Shown: piece after piece, positions 33,776 to 45,527 of the stretch | How the letters are laid out: each line of letters starts with the position of its first letter | Position numbering within the stretch: position 1 is the stretch's first letter | NCBI RefSeq assembly: GCF_013911965.1 | Contig: NZ_JACESE010000003.1 | Location: forward strand, 186,001-250,000 | Source: Phenylobacterium sp. | GTDB lineage: Bacteria > Pseudomonadota > Alphaproteobacteria > Caulobacterales > Caulobacteraceae | DNA length: 64,000 nt | Direction of reading: 5' to 3' | Program-made: the position numbers and the translations under genes | Notes under the pieces: model-generated | Told to the model about the DNA's origin: nothing | The model's input: the letters and a program-made list of their open reading frames with translations, nothing else | Database searches by the model: none

Positions 33776-34897
33776 TTGCGTAACGCCGTCATCGCCGCGA
33801 CCGGCCTCTACACCCCGCCGCACAGCCTTTCGAACGCCGAGCTTGTGGCCACCTTCAACGCCTATGTGGAGCGCTTCAACGCGGCCAACGCCGAGGCCAT
33901 CGCCGCCGGGGAGGTCGAGGCCCTGACCCCCTCCTCCGAGGCCTTCATCGAGAAGGCCTCGGGCATCAAGTCGCGCTATGTGATGGACAAGTCCGGGCTG
34001 GTCGACCCCGAGGTCATGCGCCCGATCATACCGGAACGGCCCAACGAGGAGATCTCGATCCTCGCCGAGATCGCCGTGGCCGCCGCCGAACAGGCGATCG
34101 CGGCCTGGGGCAAGCCGGCCAGCCGGATCGACGCCGTGATCTGCGCCGCCTCCAACATGCAGCGGGCCTATCCGGCCATGGCCATCGAGGTGCAGCAGGC
34201 GCTCGGCGTCGACGGCTTCGCCTACGATATGAACGTGGCCTGCTCGTCGGCCACCTTCGGCATCAAGACCGCGGCCGACTACATCGCCACGGGCTCGGCG
34301 CGCGCGGTGCTGATGGTGAACCCGGAGATCACCTCGGGCCATCTGAACTTCCGCGACCGCGACAGCCACTTCATCTTCGGCGACGTGGCGACCGCCGTCA
34401 TCGTCGAGGCGGCCGACGAGGCCGCGCCCGGCCAGGGCTGGGACGTGATCGGCACGCGGCTGAAGACGGTGTTCTCCAACAACATCCGCAACAACTTCGG
34501 CTTCCTGAACCGGGCCGCGCCGGAAGGGATCGGCGCCAAGGACAAGCTCTTCGTCCAGGAGGGCCGCAAGGTCTTCCGCGAAGTGGTCCCGATGGTGTCG
34601 GAGATGATCGTCGACCACGCCGCCGAGCTGGGCCTCGACCCCACGGCGCTCAAGCGGCTGTGGCTCCACCAGGCCAATATCAACATGAACGAGCTGATCG
34701 GAAAGCGGGTGCTGGGCCGCGAACCGGCGCCGGGCGAGAACGTCATCATCCTCGACGAATTCGCCAACACCTCCTCGGCCGGCTCGATCATCGCCTTCCA
34801 CAAGGCCAATGACGGCTTCGCCGCCGGCGAGACGGGGCTGATCTGCTCCTTCGGCGCCGGCTATTCGGCCGGTACGGTGTTCGTCAGGAAGCGCTGA
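33776..34897 (+). CDS. FabH-like beta-ketoacyl-ACP synthase III
   Basis: 373 residues from a TTG start with GGAGAA five bases upstream. The catalytic triad is Cys156 (NVACSSATFG), His298 (WLHQANINM) and Asn331 (EFANTSSAGS). The long N-terminal insert (FNAYVERFNAANAEAIAAG) and ending resemble the Pseudomonas PA3286-type synthase that feeds medium-chain acyl-CoA into fatty acid synthesis, not the housekeeping FabH (from memory). No neighbour clarifies its pathway. It is divergent from the beta-barrel gene. Confidence 0.87.
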   Translation: MRNAVIAATGLYTPPHSLSNAELVATFNAYVERFNAANAEAIAAGEVEALTPSSEAFIEKASGIKSRYVMDKSGLVDPEVMRPIIPERPNEEISILAEIAVAAAEQAIAAWGKPASRIDAVICAASNMQRAYPAMAIEVQQALGVDGFAYDMNVACSSATFGIKTAADYIATGSARAVLMVNPEITSGHLNFRDRDSHFIFGDVATAVIVEAADEAAPGQGWDVIGTRLKTVFSNNIRNNFGFLNRAAPEGIGAKDKLFVQEGRKVFREVVPMVSEMIVDHAAELGLDPTALKRLWLHQANINMNELIGKRVLGREPAPGENVIILDEFANTSSAGSIIAFHKANDGFAAGETGLICSFGAGYSAGTVFVRKR

Positions 34898-34904
34898 GGC
34901 GGCT

Positions 34905-35132
34905 TCAGCGGTCCGGCGTCGACAGACGCCGAATCACCAGTTCGTCGACTTCGAGCCGGCGAACCCGCGCCCGGCCGATGCTGAGCCGGCCGATGGCGAG
35001 CGCACCGAGCGCCACCGCGCCCAGCGCAAGAGCTCCGATCGCGGCCGCGCCGAGCGCAGCCGCGCCGCCCGCCTCGGCCCCCTTCGCCACCGCGGTGCGG
35101 ATCTGGATGGGAGACTTGGCGGGGGTCTTCAT
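34905..35132 (-). CDS. Pentapeptide-repeat micro-protein
   Basis: 75 residues, ATG at 35132 with AAGGA nine bases upstream, two bases after the ppdK stop. From residue about 19 the sequence has a strict period of five with an aliphatic residue every fifth position: GAAAL GAAAI GALAL GAVAL GALAI GRLSI GRARV RRLEV DELVI. That is the pattern of a right-handed quadrilateral beta helix of about two to three coils. No function is known to me. It appears to be the last gene of the glyQ-glyS-ppdK operon. Confidence 0.72.
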   Translation of the reverse strand: MKTPAKSPIQIRTAVAKGAEAGGAAALGAAAIGALALGAVALGALAIGRLSIGRARVRRLEVDELVIRRLSTPDR

Positions 35133-35134
35133 GC

Positions 35135-37833
<2,699 letters not shown>

Positions 37834-37837
<4 letters not shown>

Positions 37838-39834
37838 CCCGTCACTTGGCTGAAGTCCGCCACGCGCCCCATGGCGTCGCGGACCTGGGTCAGAAGCCGC
37901 AGTCGGTTGTCCCGTTCCGCGGCGACCTCGGAGTTCACCAGCACTTCTTCGAAAAAGGCGTCCACGGGGCCGCGCAGGGCCGCCAATGCCTGCATCGCGG
38001 CCACGAAGTCTTCGCGGGCGAGCGTCTCCGCCACCCGCGGTTCGACCGTCTGCAGCGCCCCGACCAGGGCCGTCTCGGCGGCCGGCGCATCAGACATGGC
38101 GACCGCCGCGCCCACGGGCAGCGGGCCCTTCTTCTCCTCGGCCTTGAGGATGTTGGTCGCGCGCTTGTAACCGGCCAACAGGTTGGCTCCGTCGTCGGTG
38201 GTGAGGAACCCGTCCAGCGCTTCCACCCGCGCGACGATACGGACGAGGTCGTCGTCGCCCAAGGCGAAAACCGCATCGACGAGGTCGTGGCGCTTGCCCT
38301 GCTCCCTCAGCAGCACCTTGAGGCGATCTGCGAAGAAGGCGACCAGGTCGTCGCCGGCGATCTCGCGCAGCGGCAGGCGCACGCCGCCCTCGAGCACGAT
38401 CCGGATGACGCCCAGCGCCGCGCGCCGCAGGGCGTAGGGATCCTTGGAGCCGGTGGGCTTCTCGTCGATGGAGAAGAAGCCGATGAGGGTGTCGAGCTTG
38501 TCGGCGAGCGCCACGGCCTTGCCGGCCGGGGTCGCCGGGACCGCATCGGCCGGGCCCTGCGGCCTGTAGTGATCGCGGACAGCGTCGGCGACCGCCGGGT
38601 CCAGGCCTTCGGCGCGGGCGTAATAGCCGCCCATCAGGCCCTGCAGTTCCGGGAACTCGCCCACCATGCCGGTGACGAGGTCCGCCTTGGCCAGGCGCGC
38701 AGCCTGGGCCGCGACCTGCGGGTCGGCGGCGACCAGCGGCGCCAGACGCTCAGCCAGGGTCGCGATGCGCTCGACCCGCTCGAACATGGAGCCGAGTTTG
38801 GCGTGGAAGGTGACGCCCTTCAGCTTCTCCAGCCGGTCCTCCAGGCGGACCTTGCGATCCTCGTCCCAGAAGAAGCGCGCGTCGGACAGGCGCGCCGACA
38901 GCACCTTGGCGTTGCCCGCGGCGATGACCTTGCCGCCGTCGGGCGCATCGACATTGGCGACCGTCACGAAGTGCGGCGCCAGCCCCTCCCGCGCCGGGTC
39001 GCGGACGGCGAAGTACTTCTGGTGCGTGCGCATGGAGGTGCGGATCACCTCCGGCGGCAGGTCGAGGAAGGCCGGGTCCATGTCGCCCAGCACCGGCGTC
39101 GGCCATTCGGCCAGGCCGGCGACCTCGGCCAGCAGGCCCTCGTCCTCGACGAGCTCCAGATTGCGCGCAAAGCAGAGGGTGCGCGCCCCGTCCATGATCC
39201 GCGCCTTGCGCTCCTCCACGTCGAGCACGACGAAGTGGGCGGCGAGCCCCGCCTGATAGCTGTCGAAGTCCTTCACCCGGAAGGGTTGGGCCTCGCCCAT
39301 GAAGCGGTGACCTTCGGTGACGTCGCCGCTTTGGATGCCGTCGATGCTGAACGGCACGACGGCGCCGTCGAACAGGCAGACGATCCGCTTCAGCGGCCGG
39401 ACCCAGCGCAGCGTCCCCCGCCCCCAGGTCATCGACTTGGGCCAGGGGAAGCCGCGGACGATGGCCTCGACCATCTCGGCGATGATCTCCGGCGTCGGCC
39501 GGCCCTTGCGCTCGATCCTGGCGAACCAGACGCCGTCCTGCTCGACAAGCTGGTCCTGGGTCAGACCCGTGGAGCGCAGGAAGCCTTCCATGGCCTTTTC
39601 CGGCGCGCCGACGCGGGGGCCTTTGCGTTCCTCCACGCGGTCGGCCTGGGCTTCGGGCAGGCCTTCGACCACCAGGGTCAGGCGGCGCGGGCCGGCGAAG
39701 GCGGTCATGGCCTCGGGCAGGAAGCCCTGCTCGGCCAGGCGCTCGCGCGCCATCCGCTCCAGATCGCGGCCGGCCTGAGCCTGCATGCGCGCGGGAATCT
39801 CTTCGGAGAAGAGCTCAAGAAGAAGCTGAGGCAT
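37834..39834 (-). CDS. glyS: Glycyl-tRNA synthetase beta subunit
   Basis: 666 residues from MPQLLLELFSEEIPARM. The beta subunit of the heterotetrameric enzyme binds tRNA-Gly; visible are KRIVCLFDGAVVPF, the FLDLPPEVIRTSM strand and the C-terminal anticodon-binding helical part. I chose the ATG at 39834 because it begins at the conserved start; it lies five bases beyond the glyQ stop. The stop overlaps ppdK as ATGA. Confidence 0.97.
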
Positions 39835-39838
39835 GGCC

Positions 39839-40741
39839 TTAAGCGTTGCCCCCTTCATTGGCCACCCAGGCCTCGGCGCACATCTTGGTCAGGTCGCGGA
39901 TGCGGCCGATATAGCTCTGGCGTTCGGCCACGGCGATCGCGCCCCGGGCGTCCATCAGGTTGAACAGGTGGCTGGCCTTCAGCACCTGGTCGTAGGCCGG
40001 CAGCACGCTGGCCTGGCCTTGCGGGCCCTTCAGGGCGAGCAGGCGCGGCACCTCGGTCTCCATGTCCTCGAAGTGGCGTTTCAGACGGGCCACGTCATAG
40101 CCCTCGAAATTGGCCGTCGACTGCTGGCGCTCGTTCTCCAGGAACACTTCGCCATAGGTCTTGGGTTCGGGACCGTCGGGATCGTTGAAGGCCAGATCGG
40201 TGAAGTGGTCGACGCCCTGCAGGTACATGGCCAGCCGCTCCAGGCCATAGGTCAGCTCGCCGGCCACCGGCCAGACGTCGAGGCCGCCCACCTGCTGGAA
40301 GTAGGTGTACTGCGTCACCTCCATGCCGTCGCACCAGACCTCCCAGCCCAGGCCCCAGGCGCCGACGGTGGGATTTTCCCAGTCGTCCTCGACGAAGCGG
40401 ATGTCGTGCAGGCGCGTGTCGAGGCCGATGGCCTCCAGGCTGCCCAGATAGAGATCCTGCAGGTCGTCCGGGTTCGGCTTCAGGATGACCTGGTACTGGT
40501 AATAGTGCTGCAGCCGGTTCGGGTTTTCACCATAGCGGCCGTCGGCCGGCCGGCGCGAGGGCTGGACATAGGCCGCACGCCAGGGCTTGGGACCGAGCGC
40601 ACGAAGCACCGTCGCGGGATGCAGGGTCCCTGCCCCCACCTCCACGTCATGCGGCTGCAGAATCACGCAGCCTTGGCGGCTCCAATAGTCGTGGAGTTTC
40701 AGGATCAGGCCCTGAAACGAGAGAGGCTTTTCTGAGGACAT
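39839..40741 (-). CDS. glyQ: Glycyl-tRNA synthetase alpha subunit
   Basis: 300 residues from [17 protein letters not shown]. The alpha subunit holds the catalytic site (motif residues in [44 protein letters not shown]). With GlyS it charges tRNA-Gly. First gene of glyQ-glyS-ppdK. A terminator ends only 22 bases upstream of its start; see the promoter entry. Confidence 0.97.
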   Translation of the reverse strand: MSSEKPLSFQGLILKLHDYWSRQGCVILQPHDVEVGAGTLHPATVLRALGPKPWRAAYVQPSRRPADGRYGENPNRLQHYYQYQVILKPNPDDLQDLYLGSLEAIGLDTRLHDIRFVEDDWENPTVGAWGLGWEVWCDGMEVTQYTYFQQVGGLDVWPVAGELTYGLERLAMYLQGVDHFTDLAFNDPDGPEPKTYGEVFLENERQQSTANFEGYDVARLKRHFEDMETEVPRLLALKGPQGQASVLPAYDQVLKASHLFNLMDARGAIAVAERQSYIGRIRDLTKMCAEAWVANEGGNA

Positions 40742-40763
40742 CCGACGGCGATTTTGCAGGCGC

Positions 40764-40796
40764 AAAAAAAGTCGGCGGACCATAGGGCCCGCCGAC
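40764..40796 (-). terminator. Rho-independent terminator upstream of glyQ
   Basis: Stem GTCGGCGG/CCGCCGAC (with a small internal stem-loop) followed on the minus strand by seven T's. It ends the transcript of the secreted gene at 40827-41345. The T-run ends 22 bases before the glyQ ATG. Confidence 0.9.
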
Positions 40797-40807
40797 CTGT
40801 GCATCAA
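40779..40807 (-). promoter_or_regulatory. Candidate glyQ promoter overlapping the terminator
   Basis: On the minus strand TTGATG (40807-40802), 17 bases, TATGGT (40784-40779): a plausible -35/-10 pair. A start about seven bases after the -10 would fall in the 3' arm of the terminator stem, so this transcript could not form the full hairpin. There is no other room for a glyQ promoter after the terminator. Weak by sequence alone. Confidence 0.4.
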
Positions 40808-40826
40808 GCGCGCGCATGGCGCCTAA

Positions 40827-41345
40827 TCAGTTGCCACTCGGCGCCGTGGCCTTGCCCGCGCGGGAGTTCGGCCCGCCGAACTGGGCGCGGTTCTCAGCCG
40901 TGTCGGGAATCGGGCCGTTGGTCACCAGCTCGACATCCATTCCAGCTCCGGTGCTGGAGGCCATCGTGCCGGCCTGAGCGGCCGACTGAGCCTCATAGCC
41001 GCCCGTCTCGCCCTTCATCCGCGCGTCGGCGGACTGGGAGTCGGGGGACATCGAGGCGTCCGACGACATGCCCGTGCGCGCGGACATGTTCGGCGGATTC
41101 ACCGAAGCCTCCGCATCACCGGAAATCTGTCCCTCCGGCATGTGGGTATGGCCCTGATCGGCGCCGGTCGCCCGGGTCGAGTCCACCGACGGCAGACCCG
41201 TCTTCGAGTCCTTGGCCGAGGCCGGGCCCGACATGTTCGGGGTGGCGTCCGGCTGGGTGGACTGACCCATCTGGGCGGCGGCCGGCATGGCCGCGGCGGC
41301 GAGCGCCACGGCGGACGCGGCGGGGAGGATAAGCTTGAGTTTCAT
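40827..41345 (-). CDS. Secreted low-complexity protein with C-terminal PIPDTxENRA tag
   Basis: 172 residues with a Sec signal (cleavage after MPAAA). The mature part is Ser/Asp/Ala/Met-rich and without clear secondary structure. The last 28 residues (PIPDTAENRAQFGG...TAPSGN) match the end of the neighbouring fasciclin protein at 20 of 28 positions. I do not recognise a family. It lies 66 bases downstream of the fasciclin gene on the same strand, probably one transcript, and ends in a strong terminator. Confidence 0.75.
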   Translation of the reverse strand: MKLKLILPAASAVALAAAAMPAAAQMGQSTQPDATPNMSGPASAKDSKTGLPSVDSTRATGADQGHTHMPEGQISGDAEASVNPPNMSARTGMSSDASMSPDSQSADARMKGETGGYEAQSAAQAGTMASSTGAGMDVELVTNGPIPDTAENRAQFGGPNSRAGKATAPSGN

Positions 41346-41411
41346 TCCTGCACTCCTTGGCGTTTGGATGAAGCCCGCAGGTCCCCCCCGCCGTCCTGGC
41401 GGGCCTTCGGC

Positions 41412-42302
41412 TTAGTTGCCCTGGGGCGCGGTGCGCTTACCGGCGCTCGAGAGCGGGGCGCCGTGTTCGGCGCGGTTTTCCGGTGTGTCCGGAATGGGTT
41501 GCATGGTGGCGGCGCTAACATCGATCTGCGCAGCCGCATCGCGCGCTGCGCCGGCGGCCGCCGGCGGGCTGGAGGCCGCGCCGACCATGGCCGACGTGTC
41601 CGAGCCGCTGGTCTCGGCCGAAGCGGCCGCGTCGGCCTCCATGTCGGCGGCGCCGTCGGCCGCCGCCGCACCCTGCCCGCCGGCCGAGGCGGAGGCCTCA
41701 GGCATGGCGCCCGGCATGAGCACCTTGTCGACCACATGGATGACGCCGTTCGAGGCCATGACGTCGGCCTGAACGATTTCGGCCTGGCCGACCATCAGAG
41801 CCTCGCCGCTGCCGTCCAGCTGGACATTCTCGCCGGCCACCGTGGGAACCGGGCCCTTGGCGCCGTCGATCCGGGTCGAGTCGAGACGCGCATTGATCAG
41901 GTGATAGGTGAGCAGCTTCTGCAGATCGGCCCGGTTCTCGGGCTGCATCAGCCGATCCAGCTCACCCGCCGGCAGGGCGGCGAAAGCCTGGTCGGTCGGC
42001 GCGAAGACGGTGAGGTTGCTGTTGTTCTTCAGCACGCCGGTCAGGTTGGTGGCGTCGAGCGCCTTCACCAGGGTGTTGAACTGGCCCGCCCCCTTCAGGG
42101 TCTCCACCATGTCGCCGTTCGGCTTGACCTCGTTCATGGCCGAGCCCGCCACGCCGGTGCGCTCGGCGGCGCCGGCCTGGGCCGCCGGGATGCCTTCCGA
42201 CGGCGTGGAGGCCGTGGGATCGGCGGGCGCGACCTGGGCGTGAGCCGAGGCGGCCATCAGGGCGGCGGCGGCCGTGGCGGTCATAAGGCGGGTCAGATGC
42301 AT
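41412..42302 (-). CDS. Secreted fasciclin (FAS1) domain protein
   Basis: 296 residues. After a Sec signal (ends ASAHA) one FAS1 domain covers about residues 65-195 (FNTLVKALDATNLTGVL, TVFAPTDQAFAALP, LLTYHLINARL, GVIHVVDKVLMP). FAS1 domains mediate adhesion or cell-surface contact. A long Ala/Ser-rich linker follows, then the 28-residue C-terminal tag shared with the next gene (PIPDTPENRAEHGAP...TAPQGN). Likely first gene of a two-gene unit. Confidence 0.87.
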   Translation of the reverse strand: MHLTRLMTATAAAALMAASAHAQVAPADPTASTPSEGIPAAQAGAAERTGVAGSAMNEVKPNGDMVETLKGAGQFNTLVKALDATNLTGVLKNNSNLTVFAPTDQAFAALPAGELDRLMQPENRADLQKLLTYHLINARLDSTRIDGAKGPVPTVAGENVQLDGSGEALMVGQAEIVQADVMASNGVIHVVDKVLMPGAMPEASASAGGQGAAAADGAADMEADAAASAETSGSDTSAMVGAASSPPAAAGAARDAAAQIDVSAATMQPIPDTPENRAEHGAPLSSAGKRTAPQGN

Positions 42303-43053
<751 letters not shown>

Positions 43054-43083
43054 GCAACTGAACGGGACAAGGGGATAAAGAAC

Positions 43084-44547
43084 ATGCTGTCATTGAGGTT
43101 CAACCGGCTGGCGGGGCTGATGCTCGCCGCCGCCATCGTCGGGGCGCCCGCCGCCTCGGCCTGGGCGCAGGAAGAGGCCGCGCCGCCCCCCGCGGAGGCG
43201 CCGGCGGCCGAAGCGCCGGCCGAAGCCGCTCCGGCGGCCGAGGCGCCGCCCGTCGAGGCCGCGCCGGCCGAGGAAGCGCCGGCCGAAGAGGCCGCCGCCC
43301 CCGCCAATCTGATGCCCCACCAGCAGCCGCTGGAGCTCGATCCCGCCGCGACCGGCTGGATCCTGGTCTCCAGCTGCCTGGTCCTGCTGATGACCATTCC
43401 GGGCCTGGCCCTGTTCTATGGCGGCATGGTCCGCCGGAAGAACGTCATCGCCACCGTCGCCCAGTCCTTCGCCATCACCGCCCTGGTCACCGTGACCTGG
43501 ATGGCGATCGGCTACGGCCTGGCCTTCGGCACCAATCCGAGCGAGAGCCTCAACGCCTGGATCGGCAGCTTCGACGTGATCTTCCTGAACGGCGTGACCA
43601 TCGAGACCGCGCACGCGGCCACGGCGGGCCTGCCGGAGTTCCTCTGGATCATGTTCCAGCTGACCTTCGCCATCATCACCCCCGCCCTCATCGCCGGCGC
43701 CTTCGCCGAGCGGATGAAGTTCTCGGCCATGCTGCTGTTCATGGGCCTGTGGTCGATCTTCGTCTACGCGCCGATCTGCCACTGGGTGTGGGGCGGCGGC
43801 TTCCTCGGTTCGGAAGGCGTCCTCGACTTCGCCGGCGGCACGGTCGTGCACATCAACGCCGGCGTGGCCGGCCTGGTCTGCGCCCTCGTGCTCGGCCGCC
43901 GCAAGGGCTACGGCGCCGACAACATGGCGCCGCACAACCTCGTCTACACCATGATCGGCGCGAGCCTGCTGTGGGTGGGCTGGTTCGGCTTCAACGCCGG
44001 CTCGGAATGGGCGGCTGACGGCCTCGCCGCCGCGGCCATGCTGAACACCCAGGTCGCCGCCGCCGGCGCCGCCCTGTCGTGGATGATCATCGAGTGGGTC
44101 GAGCGCAAGAAGCCCGGCATGCTGGGTCTCGCCTCGGGCGCCGTCGCCGGCCTCGTGGCCGTCACCCCGGCCGCCGGCTTCGTGAACCCGCAAGGCGCGC
44201 TGATCATCGGCATCGTCGGCGGTGCGGCGGCCTATGTGGGCGCGGTCTGGCTGAAGAAGATGCTGAAGTACGACGACAGCCTCGACGCCTTCGGCGTGCA
44301 CGGCATCGCCGGCCTCGTCGGCGCCCTGCTCACCGGGGCCCTGGCCGATCCGGCCATCAACAGCGCCGGCGAAGGCGCCAGCGTGGTCACCCAGGCCTAT
44401 GGCGTCGTCGCGACCATCGTCTGGTCGGCGGTCGCCAGCTTCATCATCCTGATGATCTGCAAGTTCACCACCGGGCTGCGGGTCTCCGAGGAAGAGGAAG
44501 TGGAAGGGCTCGACATGTCGCTGCACGGCGAATCCCTGCACGAATAG
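43084..44547 (+). CDS. amtB: Ammonium transporter AmtB
   Basis: 487 residues. A cleavable signal (ends SAWAQ) is followed by an unusually long Ala/Pro/Glu-rich segment (about residues 30-80) before the first helix, then about eleven transmembrane helices. The pore twin His are visible in PICHWVWGGGFL and FGVHGIAGL. AmtB conducts ammonia and is gated by GlnK, which is coded directly upstream. A UUCG-loop terminator follows. Confidence 0.95.
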   Translation: MLSLRFNRLAGLMLAAAIVGAPAASAWAQEEAAPPPAEAPAAEAPAEAAPAAEAPPVEAAPAEEAPAEEAAAPANLMPHQQPLELDPAATGWILVSSCLVLLMTIPGLALFYGGMVRRKNVIATVAQSFAITALVTVTWMAIGYGLAFGTNPSESLNAWIGSFDVIFLNGVTIETAHAATAGLPEFLWIMFQLTFAIITPALIAGAFAERMKFSAMLLFMGLWSIFVYAPICHWVWGGGFLGSEGVLDFAGGTVVHINAGVAGLVCALVLGRRKGYGADNMAPHNLVYTMIGASLLWVGWFGFNAGSEWAADGLAAAAMLNTQVAAAGAALSWMIIEWVERKKPGMLGLASGAVAGLVAVTPAAGFVNPQGALIIGIVGGAAAYVGAVWLKKMLKYDDSLDAFGVHGIAGLVGALLTGALADPAINSAGEGASVVTQAYGVVATIVWSAVASFIILMICKFTTGLRVSEEEEVEGLDMSLHGESLHE

Positions 44548-44574
44548 TCGGCGTCCCGGAAACGACGCGTAACG

Positions 44575-44606
44575 GCGGGGGTCCTTCGGGGCCCCCGCTT
44601 CGTTTT
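44575..44606 (+). terminator. Rho-independent terminator after amtB
   Basis: A 10-bp stem (GCGGGGGTCC with one G-U) capped by a UUCG tetraloop and followed by TTCGTTTT, 27 bases after the amtB stop. Read on the minus strand, no T-run follows. Confidence 0.88.
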
Positions 44607-44611
44607 CGGCT

Positions 44612-45523
44612 TCAGGACGGGGATTCGTCGCGGCTGCGCCAGGGCCCGCCCAGCCGGCAGCGGCGGACCCACCAGTCGGGGCGCAGGGCCTGAAGCCGCT
44701 CGGCCAGCTGCTCGGCCTCGAAATCGCCCGTGCAGAGGGCGAAACAGGTGGCCCCGGAACCCGACATGCGGGCGAGCAGGGTTTCAGCCTCGCCGGACAG
44801 GGCCTCCAGGACATCGCCGATCGGCGGCGCAACGCGGATCGCGGCGGCCTCGAGATCGTTGCGCTGCGCCGACAGCCAGGCCGCCAGCTCCTCGGCGCTT
44901 TCGAACGCTTCGGGCAAGGGCGGAGCCTCGACGACGCCGAAGCGGCCCAGGTCGTCGAAGGCGCCATAGACCGCGCCGGTCGGCGCCGGGACGCCCGGAT
45001 TGACGAGCACGGCCGGAAGATCCGGCAGGCCCGGCGCGGGCGACAGGCGCTCGCCGCGCCCCTCCGCCATGACCGGCGCGCCCCAGAGACAGGCGGCTCC
45101 ATCGGCGCCCAAGGCTGCGGCGAGCCCCTGCAGGGCGTCGTCGCTCAGGTCCAGTCCCCATGCGCCGCGCAGCAGCCTGAGCGTCGCGCCGGCGTCGCTG
45201 GAGCCCCCGCCAAGTCCCGCCGCGATCGGCAGGTTCTTTTCCAGGATCAGGGCGACCGGCGCCACGGGCCGCCTGCCGGCCTGGATCAGGGCCTCAGCCG
45301 CGCGGAGGACGAGATTGCGTCCCTCCCCCTCCAGGCCGGCGCCGAACGGGCCGCTGAGCCGGAAGCTCATCGCCTCGGCCGGGGCCACGGAGACCCGGTC
45401 GCCGATGTCGGCGAAGGCGAGCAGCGAGGCGATGGGATGATAGCCGTCGCCGTCGGGCGGACCGACGTGCAGGAACAGGTTCACCTTGGCGGGCGCGAAG
45501 GCGGTTCCGAACATGGCCGGCAT
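44612..45523 (-). CDS. ispE: 4-diphosphocytidyl-2-C-methyl-D-erythritol kinase (IspE)
   Basis: 303 residues. IspE phosphorylates CDP-methylerythritol in the MEP isoprenoid pathway. It begins AFAPAKVNLFLHV, has the GHMP-kinase ATP loop LPIAAGLGGGSSDAG, and ends in the MSGSGATCFALC glycine-rich motif. It starts 4 bases after the TPR gene stop (same strand), so the two are probably co-transcribed. ATG at 45523; a second ATG at 45514 is possible. Confidence 0.96.
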   Translation of the reverse strand: MPAMFGTAFAPAKVNLFLHVGPPDGDGYHPIASLLAFADIGDRVSVAPAEAMSFRLSGPFGAGLEGEGRNLVLRAAEALIQAGRRPVAPVALILEKNLPIAAGLGGGSSDAGATLRLLRGAWGLDLSDDALQGLAAALGADGAACLWGAPVMAEGRGERLSPAPGLPDLPAVLVNPGVPAPTGAVYGAFDDLGRFGVVEAPPLPEAFESAEELAAWLSAQRNDLEAAAIRVAPPIGDVLEALSGEAETLLARMSGSGATCFALCTGDFEAEQLAERLQALRPDWWVRRCRLGGPWRSRDESPS

Positions 45524-45527
45524 GGCT

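Noticed and set aside
37846-39963. 705-residue plus-strand open frame antisense to glyS
   Set aside because: Same type of shadow; glyS is conserved throughout.
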